From Colius striatus (lineage: Eukaryota; Chordata; Aves; Coliiformes; Coliidae): a stretch of 64,000 nt of DNA. Below are positions 45,174 through 57,255 of the stretch, piece after piece. The translations under genes and the position numbers were made by a program. Below the pieces are notes generated by a model, which saw nothing but the letters and a program-made list of their open reading frames with translations, was not told where the DNA came from and did no database searches. The DNA lies in the NCBI RefSeq assembly GCF_028858725.1, contig NC_084781.1, positions 7,076,513-7,140,512 of the forward strand. The letters run 5' to 3'. Positions within the stretch are counted from its first letter, which is position 1; each line of letters starts with the position of its first letter.

Positions 45174-48068
45174 AGCAACCAAAACATGCAAGAGGGTTTT
45201 TGGAACTCACTGTAAATAGGTCGCTGGGAAAGGCAAAACTTGTGCTGGTTTTTAATTGTTCTGTATTTCTGTGTTTTAATAGAAGCCTCAAAACATGTTT
45301 TTTTAAAAAAAAAACCAAAAAACCAAAAAAACAGAAACAAAAACATGCTGAAGGCAACAGTGTACAAGGATTGAAAAGTCTCCTTGGGGGAGGCAGGAGG
45401 TTCCCCCAGGGTGCAGAGGGCATTGGGAGATCCCCTTGTAGAATGACTCTGTGTCAAGCCTGTGTTGTTCACATGTCTGAACGGTTTGCATGTGCAGGGT
45501 GTGTAGTTTCATGCACTTCTTGGGCCCCTGTGGAGGCGGTGCCGAGTACATGAACGCAACCGAGGATCTGCAGGGAGGTCGGAGCCGTAGCCGTGGTGAA
45601 ATGCTGCCGGAGCAGCGCTGAGCCGAAGGACGGAGGCTGCAGCTTCACAGGATGCAGCTGCTGGCAGCCCGTGGCAAAGCTGCGGTGGCTGGGACAGTGA
45701 GAGTGCCGGCCCTTTGGCCAGAGAGGTAGCTACGGTTCTGGCCTTCGGCGGATGATAAGAGGCTGGACCCAAAAGTCTCATCCAGCCGCGTCACCTCTGG
45801 TCCCCTCCCTTCACGCTGTGTCCCCTGTGGGTGGGGGTGGTGGTGTGTAGGGATAGAAGGGCTCTGAGCGAGGTGATGCGTTCCTGTGCTTCCAGGACAG
45901 GCTACCTGAGAACCCTCCTCTCGCAGCCTTACTACCCCAGTCCGTTACCTGTCCATGACGTGCCCCTCTACCTCTGCTGTCAAACTCTCCCAGGTCTTCC
46001 TCGTGCTTGTCAGTCCTCCTCCGGCGTCTCGGGCAGCCTTTGCGCCATCTCGCCCTGAGCTCCCAGCAGCAGCCCAACCGTACGGCATAATAGAGGTCTG
46101 GCTATCGCAGGCCACCTATCCCTGCGAGTGACGCTCCATCTCGGTACGAGAGTCGGCTTGTACGGTACCAGCGGTGTGGCCATCCTCTGGTTCGGACGAG
46201 GGGCGGTGGTTGCGCTGCAGCCCCTCGTTCCTAGGCTGGCAGAAGCACGTCATCGGAAGAGCTCCAGCTTTTCTGGATGCGCACCACCTTCCCCATTCTC
46301 GGCTCCATAAGATCTTCCTGCATGTGGCACTGGTGGCCTTTCCTGTATTTGTTCACCAAGGGGACCGCAGGGTGACGCGTGTGTGCTTCAGCACGCGCTG
46401 CAGTGTCTCTGGGCCGCATTCCAGCGTGGCGTACCCTGTGGGTATCCAAGTGAACACGGGGCAGGCAATTGCTGGAGGCACACCAGTTGAAGGATGGTCT
46501 CTGCAGAACCAGACTTAGCGTACTACCTCTGTCGTAACAGAGCTCACCTCTCCCTACTTGCTACCACGGGGAGGAGATAGCTTTCGTTAGGGTAGATTGT
46601 CGAGCAGCGAGTGAACGGCAATGCTTTTTTTCACTTTGCAAGGTGCTTGGCAAGGCCGACGGGTGCTGAAGTGTCATCCCAGCCGCTGTCTCGATCCAGT
46701 GGGGGAGAAGATGGACTCGCTGAGTCCAGTTAGGAATACCTTGGAGCCTCGGGGCACTTTGTAGCGAGCAGTACTGGGTGGGAAGCACAGGTCTGGATTC
46801 GAGGAAGGATTTTGCTTTGGCCTGCCTTGTGTGGTTTTGTTGCGTACCATGTGAGCGAGCAGCATTTTCGGAGGTGGCAAAACAGGAACAGTCCCGTGAA
46901 GTGCTCATCTCTGCCTTAACAGTTGGAGCAGAGGAATAATCTTTAGCCTGGGCTAACGAGGTGCACTTTAGCCCTGCTGCGTTAGCTGGTTGGATTCTTC
47001 ACCCTTTCAGAGTGTGCGTTTCACGTGGGAGGATGTGGCTCAAACAGGTGTCGCTCTTTCTAAGCTCGACTTGCCTGAAAGGCCGTGGCTTCTCTTGGCT
47101 GCACCTCAGAGTGTTGGCTGCTGGTAGTTCCTCGTAAACATCCAAGTGCCAGGGCCAGCCCCAAACCTTGCTCATCATCCACCAGCTAGTCTCAATTTGA
47201 AGCCATACACTTTTCCGTAGGGAAGTTTTTTTGTTTGTCTGTAGACGGCTTGTTGTTTTAAGCCCGGTTGAGATCTCCCCGTGTCCCTACTTTCCCCGTT
47301 ATCCCTTTTGCCCAGCCTGACCAAGAAGTGGCGTGCGGTCCTCGCTGCGTTGGCAGTGTGTGGTCCCCGTGCCGGCCGGAGCCCGCAGACTGTGGTGCAG
47401 CGGGGGAAGAGGCGGCATGATGGTGTTTCTGTTTGGTGACAGGAGGAAGGCTTGTCCTTCGGTGATGGGCATGTAGGAAGCAAAGCCTTTGGCTCGGCAG
47501 CCCTGGGTACGAAAGAGAAATCCTGACGCTAGGTCAGAGCTGGGGTCTTTGGAGAAGCGGTAGGCGCTCCTCCACACAAGTCCCACCTCCCCAGAGCCAG
47601 TCGTACCCATACCGAGCGATGGCTGAACAACAGGGGGAAGTAGTGCCAGACACCTAACACCCCTCCACACGGATGTTGCTCCTGACCATGTCTGCTAACA
47701 GCAATATGGCAGGAGCTTCCGTGGAAGCTTGGTAGCAGCCAGTCCTTGTCAGACTCGGGCGGGGTTTGCCATCAGCCAGTCTCCCGCTGCCGTGAGCTGT
47801 GTCTAGTCTCGTGTCTTGTAGTTTATTGCTCAGCTTCTCAGCTTGAGTTCTGTGTACTGAATCCACCTAATCACAGTAAAAGGTTTGCCCATGTTTTAGC
47901 CATGACTTTGCCATGTTTCCCCAGCTCCAAAAAAGTGAACGCTGGGAAACCATATTTCTCAGTACGTCAGATAATCACGCACCCGGAATTAGCTTTCACG
48001 TCAAGGTAATGGTGACTGACCTGTTCTCTGTCATCCCATGGAGAAACTTCCCCAGTCATTTTGTACCA

Positions 48069-48113
48069 TTATATAAATATATATATATAAATATAAATAT
48101 ATAAATACAATAT
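48069..48113. repeat. AT-rich tract near the BCL9L 3' end
   Basis: TATAAATATATATATATAAA-type sequence about 110 bp before the polyadenylation signal. It may be a microsatellite, or a conserved 3' UTR element given its place. Confidence 0.8.
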
Positions 48114-48215
48114 GTGAAGACATCTTATTGGTTTTTATTTGAAACGATTTTTAGGCTTGTTTTTGGGTATCTGTGCTGCCTGTAATGTATTGACCTGTTT
48201 TATAGGTGCCTTTTT

Positions 48216-48240
48216 ATTAAAAAGACAAATTTCAAACCCT
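48216..48240 (+). terminator. BCL9L: BCL9L polyadenylation site
   Basis: ATTAAA (48216-48221) is followed by a probable cleavage zone near 48235-48240 and a GU-rich element (CTGTGTTCGGTGGGCTGTGTG, read in pieces, 48251-48271). The three-part arrangement is what a vertebrate poly(A) site needs. Confidence 0.65.
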
Positions 48241-50109
48241 GATCTTCTGCCTGTGTTCGGTGGGCTGTGTGACTTTCTGAGGGCTGCACGCAGGCGTGTC
48301 ATCTGGTTCGGCTGGCCCTGCTGGGAATACTTTGCATCAGGCAGGGGCTTCGTCAGAGAGGAGAGAAGCAGAGCTCTTCTGAGGTACAGTTTTCTTCTTG
48401 TGAAATTTGAGCAGCCCCCTCTCATGAGGGATCGGCTGTTCGGCATCTGCCGCAATCTGGGCCGGGGTCAGGGAGTCACCTTCGCACAGCGTCTTCCCAG
48501 ATGAGAGAAGGGACACGCACAGGGCTGGGGGGAGACCAGACGGGGCCACCCTAGATGTCTCTGGTCCCTGGGCAGTACCGAGAGCAGAGAGGTGGCCTAC
48601 AGCAGGCACTCGCTGCCCAAGCTGTCTGCCAGTGCTGAAGCTTGTTTGGTTCCCTCCTTGTTCTGGGCACTTTGAGTCGTGGTAAAGCTCACGTGTGCTG
48701 TAGCTGCTGAGTGCTTGGGGGGAGCCAGAGCAAATGCAGAGTACGCTGTGACGGCAGCGAGGAGAGCGGCTGGCTCTAGGGGCCTGGAGGGAGAAAGGAC
48801 CTGTGCTGCTGTATATGCACAGAGCCAGGGTGGTGCCTGTGGCGTGCTGCCCGGGACCCAGGCTCGTGGGCCTTGGTGGCCGTGATGGCATATGTCCAGA
48901 GCCACCTGTGCTCAAAATAAGGACAGACAGCAGTACACATACAGAGGTGCTTGAGCCTTCTGTTTGGTTTGGGGAGATCAGAGTGAGGAAGCAAATCTTC
49001 ATAAGGAAAATGAAACTGTATGTGAGTCACGGTGGGGCAGGGGGTGCTGGAGCTGCAAGGGGGAATGTGAGGGCATAGTGCAGCACTCCCAAGCACGCGT
49101 TCAGTGATGCGTTCCCTGGCTCACCATGCTCCACCGCCTGCCACAGCCCGGTGATTGCTGTGTGTGTGGCAGGATGCTCTGCAGAAACACCCCAGCTTTG
49201 TCTCCGAGGACGCTCGGTCACCCTGTAGGAAATTCACAGCGGTGTGCTGTTGGGGAGGGGTTTTTGTGTCCCTTTGTTTGGGGCTGCCTTCAGCAGGGAC
49301 CAGGGTTTTCTCTGGGTTGTTTTCTTCAGCCTTGTTTGCAGAGACAGCCCAGGGCCAGGGTCTCGGAGCATGCACTGAGGGTAGGTGGTGACTCGGCTCC
49401 CCTCTCCCCACTCCCTACCTCAGAGCTCCCCTCAGCTCAGTTCCCCTTCCTGGTGACCTGAGGCCCGTCTGCCTCGGTAGGTGTGGGCTGGGGGCCGAGC
49501 AGAGCTCCACGGGGGAGCCCAAGGGCTGCAGCGGCCAAGGATGGCTCTGGCAGCACGAGCACTTGCGCTTGGCAGGGAAGCCCGCTCTGAGCCTTGGGGA
49601 GACCGGTTGGATTTCACTGGGTGGAAAGCCCAACTTCCCCTTCGCTGAAGGAGAGAGAGTTGCCCTTGCTTTCTTCTCCTCGCCATTCAGCAGGCTGGCT
49701 GCAGTCAGCTGCAGGAGGAGCAGTGTGGGCTTTTTGGGGAAGGGACTGATGACTCCAAACCAAGCTTTCCTCAGGCTGGTGGAGCCAAATGTGGGTGCAA
49801 TGGCAGCTTTCCACTCCAGTTAGCAGCTGCTGTAGAACCAGGGTAGGAGGTGCTGCAGGCAGGGGAAGAGGCTCTGTAAGCAGGGAACTAACAACATAGA
49901 TCTGGACTGATTCTGCAAACAACAGAGCCTTCTGTGGGACTGGTCAGAGGAAATCTGAGGAAAGTTCTTTTACGAGCCTTGTGGTCTCCAGATGTGAACA
50001 GCGATGCTTGTCAGAAAGGTCCCCTCAACCCACTTTGTGCTCTCTGATGCTTTTCATTTGCGAAAGTGATGTGACTGTGTACAACTGCTTGCAAGCACTA
50101 TAAGTAAAG
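48241..50109. other. intergenic, between convergent BCL9L and CXCR5 ends
   Basis: I recognise no gene, repeat family or RNA here. The open frames are short and overlap one another. It separates the proposed 3' ends of two convergent genes by about 1.9 kb. Confidence 0.6.
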
Positions 50110-51528
50110 AGACAAAATTTTAGCTGTTTATTACAGTTTATTACAGCTCATGTCAAAACTTTGTAAAAGTTTACTAACATACCAGTACTAAAAACTATAG
50201 TAACAATAGCTCTGTTCACTCTTATTTTGCACGCAGATTGTCTTTGTACCTTGTGAACACTGTCAGATTTTTACACCCTGACTCTTCTTCAGTAACATTT
50301 TTGCATAGGAACAGAGTTTTCATCAGACCTAGGGCTGAGGAGGCATTTACAACGCATCTGCAACCTGTTTGCTCACCAGTGCAACCGTGGAGATGGCAAG
50401 GGCGGGCTTCAGAGAGACGCTCTTCCTCTGCTGTGCATGCTATGGACAACTGTGGTCACCATTATCTGCAGGTTTCAGCTTTGAATATGCAGCGCTGCAG
50501 GAAATGGTGGACTCGTCTTTGTGTAAAAGTCTTTTGCTCAAGGAGTTTTCTCCTCCAGTCACAATTTGAGAACAGGCTATTGAGATCTCTGCCCGAGCCT
50601 GGCAATATGACCCCATCCACAATGACCGGTCTTTTTAGCGAGGCCCTTGCATTCGGTGAAGTTCGTCTGCAACTGAGCCCTTTGTTAGCAGGCTGAACTT
50701 CAAAAGCGAGTTTAGCACAAAATCCCTGCTGCGGCAGGAGAACTGACGTCGTGCCGACTTGGTTCAAAAAGGGAGGTGAGCAGTAGAGCAGATTTTAAAG
50801 CGTGCTCATGATTAGGGTTGTGTCTGTGTGACAGCCAGTACTTATTGCTCCTGTGCGATTGAGGCCACAGCTTAGCTACCGAGAGCAGTGTAATGGAGCA
50901 GTGCTGTGATGCTACGCTGTGACAAGACCTACTAGGAAGTAGTGGGCTGCCCGAGTCTGCTGCACCTGCCCCGCATGCCAACTCGTGTAAAACAGATCAA
51001 ACGAGTGGTAAAGCACGTGGCTGGTGCCAGGAAATAAATTTGTGGCAGTCCAATGTCCTTACCGGCCCGAGGTGCTGAAATGGAGACCCGCCTAGCTTCC
51101 GGCCTCAGACCTCACTCACTGACGTGACTCCACGTTTACTTGGCTGCATCTTTTCCCCTGTCCTGGCACCCCAGTCTCGTGCCTGGTACGGGAGGCATGG
51201 GAGGCCCACGGTGGGTTTTTCAAGGGAAACCTGACACGGAAACATCAGGTTCGACCTGCTCGAATTCATCCGGCTGCGCCTGAGTGACCGTCACACAGCC
51301 AGCATTCACTGACAGCTGCCAGGCGGATTCCTGCAGGTATGAGAACCAGGAAGAGCTGAGGAAGGTATCTGGTGGGATTTGGGTGTTGGGTGGCTATTGG
51401 ACCACAGCTCCTCGAGGAGCGAAGAAAGCGGTGGAGATGCTTGTGAACCTTGAGACTGAGGCCAGAGCAGGTATGCCACTGGGAAGGCGAGCCTCGGGCA
51501 GTTTTGCCCTGTAGGCTGCCTTTCCCAG
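50110..51528 (-). other. CXCR5: CXCR5 3' UTR
   Basis: It extends from the CXCR5 stop codon to the paired AATAAA signals. No coding frame of note lies on the minus strand here. The length of about 1.4 kb is reasonable for this gene but is not transcript-proven. Confidence 0.55.
50127..50142 (-). terminator. CXCR5: two CXCR5 polyadenylation signals
   Basis: On the minus strand AATAAA occurs twice (50142-50137 and 50132-50127), the first such pair downstream of the CXCR5 stop at about 1.4 kb. Cleavage is expected near 50110. A weak U/GU-rich region follows. Confidence 0.55.
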
Positions 51529-52605
51529 CTAGAAAGTGGAGATAGAAGTGGTGTTGTCAGACTCGATACCGCTGCCCTTTCTTGTCACCTCCAGGATCTC
51601 CTGCAGGGTCTCTTGGCTGATGCAGCCGAGCTCCTGCAGGATCCGGAAGAAGTCATTACGGAATTTGACTCCAATGAAGGCATAGAGGATGGGGTTGAGG
51701 CAGCAGTGCGTGAAGCCGATGGCCTCTGTCACCATGATGGCCGTGTCCAGCTGGTCTTCCAGGAGGCAGTTCTTGGTGAAAGCCTCTAGCTTAGTAAGCG
51801 TGTTCAGGAAGATGACAATGTGGTAAGGGCTCCAGCAGAGCAGGAAGACGCCTGTGACCAGGATGGCCACGCGGACAGCTTTTTGCCTCTGCAGGCGCTG
51901 GGACTGACAAAGAGCCCGGACGATGGCCATGTAACAGTAGCACATGACAAGCAGAGGCACAAAGAAGCCCACGGTGTGGTAGAGGAAACGAGTCGCCAGC
52001 CAGGCGTTGTTGCCATCGATCCCAACCTCCGGAAAATAGCAAATGCTGCGATTGCTCTCGTCAGTCCAGACTTCCATGTAGATGAGATCGGGTAAGGTCA
52101 GAAGCAGTGAGCAGAGCCAGACAGCTGTGCAGGTGAGGTGGATGGAGCGAGCTCTGCGTTTGCGGTAGGTGTGGATTGCGTAGACGATGGCCAGGTAGCG
52201 GTCCACCGCAATGCACCCCAGCAGCATGCTACTGCAGTAGAAATTGATCTTGTGGACAGAGCTGAGGATCTTGCAGAGGAACTTCCCAAATACCCACCCA
52301 GCCAAGCTCTCCACCACACTGAAGGGGAAGGTGAGCAACAGTGACAGGTTGGCCAGAGTGAGGTGGAAAAGGAAATTTTCTGTGGTAGTGCGAGACCGCT
52401 TGAACCTCTCTAAAATGACCAGGACCAGGGCATTTCCCACAGATCCCAACATGAACATCAGCAGATAGATAAGGGGCATGAAGACCTTTCGGAAGGGGTC
52501 TCTCTGGTTGCCGACCACGGAAGAGGCTGGGTTGAAGCAAAAGTAGCCCTCCAAAGAAGGGGTGGTATTCTCTGCTTCATAGTAACCGCTCAGCTCCACC
52601 TGACT
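51529..52605 (-). CDS. CXCR5: CXCR5 coding exon 2 (seven-TM body)
   Basis: It encodes residues 14-371 of a class A chemokine GPCR. Visible are GN in TM1 (GSVGNALVLVIL), C124 and C202 for the TM3-ECL2 disulfide, DRY at 148-150, CWSPYH at 270-275, and NPILY at 317-321 with a VKFRNDFF helix 8. N-terminal C36 and ECL3 C293 form the extra chemokine-receptor pair. N26 (NTT) and N198 (NRS) are glycosylation sequons, and Y21-Y22 near acidic residues may be sulfated. The tail ends ESDNTTSISTF, like human. It is odd in that the TM2 aspartate (2.50) is Asn99. The acceptor is CTTCCCCAG read on the minus strand. Confidence 0.97.
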   Translation of the reverse strand, partial: SQVELSGYYEAENTTPSLEGYFCFNPASSVVGNQRDPFRKVFMPLIYLLMFMLGSVGNALVLVILERFKRSRTTTENFLFHLTLANLSLLLTFPFSVVESLAGWVFGKFLCKILSSVHKINFYCSSMLLGCIAVDRYLAIVYAIHTYRKRRARSIHLTCTAVWLCSLLLTLPDLIYMEVWTDESNRSICYFPEVGIDGNNAWLATRFLYHTVGFFVPLLVMCYCYMAIVRALCQSQRLQRQKAVRVAILVTGVFLLCWSPYHIVIFLNTLTKLEAFTKNCLLEDQLDTAIMVTEAIGFTHCCLNPILYAFIGVKFRNDFFRILQELGCISQETLQEILEVTRKGSGIESDNTTSISTF

Positions 52606-55600
52606 CTGGGGAAGACAGAGAGAGAGTCTAGTTACCGGAGGGGAGTTTTTGAACCCAGTCCCTCGGCTGTAACCGGCAGAGCCGGAGCCGAGTGCCCCAT
52701 GTCCCGCAGCACGCGTGTGTCAGGAGGAGGCGCTGCCTGCCTGCAGCACGAGGACCTGGGAGGCCTGGAAAGGATTGCCCTGATCTCTGATAGCGAGGGC
52801 TGCTCAGTCTGTAATCTTTAACTAGAATATCTGGGGATGTTCCAGTTTCATCCAAGAACCAGAAGGTTCCTGATGAGTTACCAGCTCCTGGCTTTTACTT
52901 TCTCAGCACAGAATCCTCCCCTACCAGCTTTCGGGATTTTTCCACCCATTTCTGGCACCAACTGGAGCTGCCTGGGGCAGACCAAGACGAGGTGAGGATG
53001 ACAGGTGCCGTTCTCGGGATCTCTTTCTCTGGGCTCAGAGAACGGTATGGGACGGCTGTTTGAACACAAACCAGAGGAATGCTGCTGAGGCGCCATAGTG
53101 CCACGGCTATGGGGACAGATGCTGGAGAGAGAAATCCGTTCTGCTGGTAAACCCTATGCTTCTGAATGAATTGCCATCAGAACAGGAAAGGGAATATGAA
53201 AACACCACTCAGCCCCCAGGCTGGTACCTGGTAAAGAAAGTGTGGTAGAGCTGCTGCAGATGTGATTTGCGCAGAGCCTGCTACTGTAGCTCCTCACCGG
53301 GTGAATGGCCTGTATCTGGACTGAGATTGCAGGCAAGTCCTGCGTACCCAGAAGCTGGACTTGTGCTCTGGACAGGTTCCCCCTACACAGTGGGCATGCT
53401 TCAGCTGGCCTCAGGCGCCTTGCAGAAGCTGGGCATTTGCAAAAGCAAAGGGCTCAGAAGTAGATGAGAACAAAGAGTGGCACTGGAGGCTCGTGGGGAG
53501 CTGAGAAATTAGCGACGACTGGGAAGAGCTCTGCAGCAGTTAGACTGAGCTCCCCCCACCCACACCCTCTCTGGAGACCAGCGCTGACACTTCGGTGTCA
53601 ACCACAGCGGAAGTTTCTGCTTGCTGCTTTCGTACCTTTCACTACCAGCTGTAGCTGTTTGCACCTGCTGCTCCTTCCCTCCTCAGCCAAAGTTCCCATC
53701 TAAAAATATTACTGCTGCTTTAAACAGCTCTAGAGCTCATTTTGGGGGTTTTTGCTCTCCCCCTGTGCTGCTAAGCCAAATGACCGTGACCAGCCTCGAG
53801 TCCTGTGTTGTGCCTAGCTAGAGAAGGGTGATTTCTGATTTTTTCTCTCTGACAGCCTTCTCTGGGCGATGCGCTGGATGCCTCTGCACATGACTATCTG
53901 GGGTAAAGAGGTGACTTCACAGCAGCAGGGCTCATCTCAAACTGCCGTGCTGCTGAAACCATCTGCGTGGCTCTAAGAGGAGCCCAGGCACGTCAATTGG
54001 GAAGAAGCCTACGGATCATTGCCGTAGGTGTGGGGCAGGCGGCTAGCTCAGGCGATCCCCCGGCACTGGACAGCAGGAGGGCAAATGAGCCCTCCCTCGC
54101 CAAAACCTCAAACACACACGACTCTTCCCCTAATGTAAAGGTGGGGTTTCAGGCCTTAGGTGAGAAGCTATTCATATTCCTGAAGAACAATTATTTTTCT
54201 GTTTTAGCATATGATTCTGGACACCAGAGATGGCTGCTAAAGACAAAAGTCTTTAAAAATCCCTCCTGGTTTGTTTTCTCCCTGGCTCAAATATATTTCC
54301 TGCCTAGTTCGTACACAGACCTGCAGAATGGTTTCCAGCATCGCCTTGCATTCAGAGCCGGAGGTATGGAGGCTGAGTGCCACTATCAGACACCATCTGA
54401 TTGCTGATAAGATGGCAGGTAAGGCTCTTACTGTAAGCTACTCGCTGTGGGCAGGGGAAGCGTGCGCTGAGCCATGTCTGAGGCGTCCTCTCATGTGCAT
54501 CTCCGAGTAGAGCAGCGAGTGTGGGTGGGAGAGGACAGAGATGAGTTGGAGACAAACAAAAGAGGATGAAAAATCAGAGTCTGGGACAAGATAGAAAGAG
54601 TAGAGACCAGAGCTGCACGAGATCCTTGAATGTGAGGAGACAAGGCTTTTGGGGACTCTCCTGTGATTCCCATTTCTACGACTGGAAGCAGGTGGCTGCT
54701 CTATGTGGGATGGGAGAAGCCAGCAGTGCACACGCTGGGAGACCTTTCTACAGGCCTCCTGAAATACAATTACAACCAGATTTGTGGGTGGGTGATGAAG
54801 TGGTGTCTTTTCCTGTAACTAAGCAGTGAAGTGCATGCCTGGGAAGCCCATTCCCACGTGCTCTTTGTTCAGGGATCCCTTTTCCCCTCTAACACACATC
54901 TCGGAGTTATTCCGGTCCCCACGTGTCAGCTGCTTTTCTCGGTTCCCCACAACTGCCAGCCATCAAAACATTTGGCCACAGAAGAGAAGCAGCTTGTGCG
55001 CTACTAGGGATTTTCCACGTGAGTCATTCCCTTCTAGCCCATGCCAGGGCCAGGAGAAGCACACTTCATTCCCAAAGCCTTAAAAATGAAATTGCCTGCA
55101 TTAGTGCAAGTTACTGGCAGAGCTTCTGCTCATCCCCTCTTTGGGTGCTGAAGTAGGGAAGCCCACAAATTAAGACCAAAGCCTGCAGAAATGCCGTGTT
55201 GCTGTGGCACAGGTGCCTTTACAGCCACGTTGTTCTCGTTGCGATTAAAACTGGCCTTCAGCCTCTCAGAGGATCTGGTGGAGATCTCAGCAGTCTTTCT
55301 GCAACCGTGTTTTTGTTTCTCCAGTCTGCAGCCGAGGAAGGTTAAGCTGGCAAAACTTTCTTGATACAGAGGAACTGGGTTACCATTTTGGCTACATTAC
55401 TTTTGCACAAGGTTAGAGATGACTTAGATACGGTATCAAAGTTTAAGTCAGGCCCTCGCTGCGCTCAGTGGTGGATACCGAGACAAGTGCCCTTTCAACG
55501 CGAGTGTTCTCATCATTCGTCCTTCCCTGTTTGCTCAGTTGGTCACAAGATCCTCTCTGGATCCTCTGGTAAGGTTTATGTTGCCACTTTGACAGGACAC

Positions 55601-57255
55601 CTTTGAGGCTTTTGTTGCAAATCTCTGGGGGCAGGTTGCTGCTACAAGTACCAAATATAAGCAAAACAAAGTATGGCACCACCGAAGCAAATGTGGCATT
55701 GCTTGTGTGAGATTTGTGTTCCAGGGAGGGAGCCAAACATGGGAGGAAGCTACCGGGAGACAGAGGTGGGAAATGTTGTGTCACAAACTCCCGGCTGTGG
55801 CAAGTCTGGGAGAAGGCATAAAACTGCTCTCGCTGTGGCACCTGACCGTCAGCGCTTTAGCTGTTTCCCCCCTCACGTGAGTCTCCTTTATAAGTGGTAA
55901 TAATTCACAGAAGAGGTAAAATAGCTAAGCTGAGGTTCTAGAAACCACAGAACAAATCCAAATGCTACCTAATCCCCCTGCATTAAAAATGACGGAGGTT
56001 TGCTACAAACAGCTGTTTGCTTAGGGCACGTGACATGCCACGAGCGGGCGGACAGCACGCTCCAGCTTTGCTGCTCTTCTAGGGCCGGGATAGTTTTATG
56101 GTGGAGAGTTCGGCCGAAGGTACAAACTGGCATGGAGATGAAAAAGGTTTGGGATTGAGTTTAACCTCTCGACAAGCATTGGCACTGCCACCAAACTTCA
56201 GCAGAGGTCGAGGAGAGAAGAGTTTTTTGCAGATGCAAAAAAACTTCTAAAGGAACAACCACAGGTCACATAGGAATTTTCATACCAGATAAGTGAGAAA
56301 ATCCAAGGAGGGTAGGGCTTACCCCTGCCCATCTCTACTCTGGTGTGCAGGACAAAGGAGGGACAGAAAGACTGGTAAAAATTAAACCTGGCATGTCTCC
56401 CTTTAGAGAAACTAAACAAAAACTGAGGTCTGCTGGAGAGGGCCTCTGTATTAAAAAATAAATTCTGAGCTGCAGCATTTGAAAACCAAGCTAATGATAG
56501 CACTGCTGTGGACTTCCCCTTGGACAGCACAACATACTCTAAAAGGCACAGCTGCTGTCTTTCACTTGCAAACGCAAGGGAGAGAACTACGGGGCAGAAT
56601 ACACAGCATCATCACTCCCCGCTTAGAAGAAGTACTTGCAATTTATCTTCCCCTCTTCAAAATTCCCCTCTTGTAAAAATATTGCGTATTCCCCTTTTGG
56701 CCATTAGAGTCTACAGCAGCACGTCTGTTAACAAGGCAAGTGGGCATCGAGCATGTGTGGCCCTACTGAGGGTCTTCACTTGTGGACAGACAGCATTGGA
56801 TATGGTTGGGTATTCCTGTTATGTCGAGATACTAGATGAGAGTGTCAGGACTTTGCACACTGAAGCAGCTCAGCTGTCCCGGTGAGCTGCCCGGCCCATC
56901 GGCAGCGACTGTGCTAGGTCCCTGTGTGATGATCGCGGTCGGGCTCGGCGCCTGCCAGAATCTCTGCACGCAGTGCTGGTACTTTGCAGCTGTGCCCCAG
57001 GGAATACCTCGTGCCTCTGGACCGCAGTGGCTGCGGCCACATTGGCTCTCCACAAGCACAGTGCTGTCGCTTGCAGTTCCCTCATCGGTCCCGTCTGGGC
57101 TCAAGGGGTGCGAGGGCTGATTGCTCCAGCGTTAAGTAATTGCTCAAGCTCTCCCTCTGCCAACAGGAGGGTAAGATGGACAAAAACTGTGTCTTTTGGC
57201 CCACCCTGGATCTACCTGCTCTCCCCATTATCAAGCCAAGCGAGGCTGGACTCAC
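52606..57255 (-). other. CXCR5: CXCR5 intron
   Basis: This 4.65-kb intron runs from donor GTGAGT (57255 downward) to the acceptor at 52606. I recognise no exon, transposon or RNA gene inside. Part of it (roughly 55.9-56.7 kb) is moderately AT-rich. Confidence 0.85.

Larger units (their letters stand above)
1320..48240 (+). other. BCL9L: BCL9L gene span (BCL9-like, Wnt coactivator)
   Basis: Joining seven exons (34717-35017, 36523-36645, 37934-38144, 38901-38985, 39387-41769, 42120-42380, 43602-44761) gives 4524 nt, 1507 residues plus stop, against about 1499 in human BCL9L. In order it carries a basic stretch (PRSKRRC, about residue 105); HD1 (about 200-235), which binds the Pygopus PHD finger; HD2 (about 385-410, LSKEQLEHRERSLQ onward), the beta-catenin helix; HD3 (about 496-520, LTPEQVAWRKLQEE onward); and the C-terminal conserved block GIPEFDLSRIIP (about 1320-1345). 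The rest is Met/Pro/Gln-rich and disordered. The protein acts in the nucleus linking beta-catenin to Pygopus. The paralogue BCL9 is less similar. Exon 1, the start codon and the 3' end are inferred. Confidence 0.93.
44762..48240 (+). other. BCL9L: BCL9L 3' UTR
   Basis: About 3.5 kb of non-coding sequence follows the stop. It holds a long T-rich tract (45084-45173), an A-rich tract (45305-45343) and an AT-rich stretch (48069-48113). The first good polyadenylation signal I find is ATTAAA at 48216. I recognise no other gene in the interval, so I read it as one long 3' UTR; this is inference. Confidence 0.65.
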
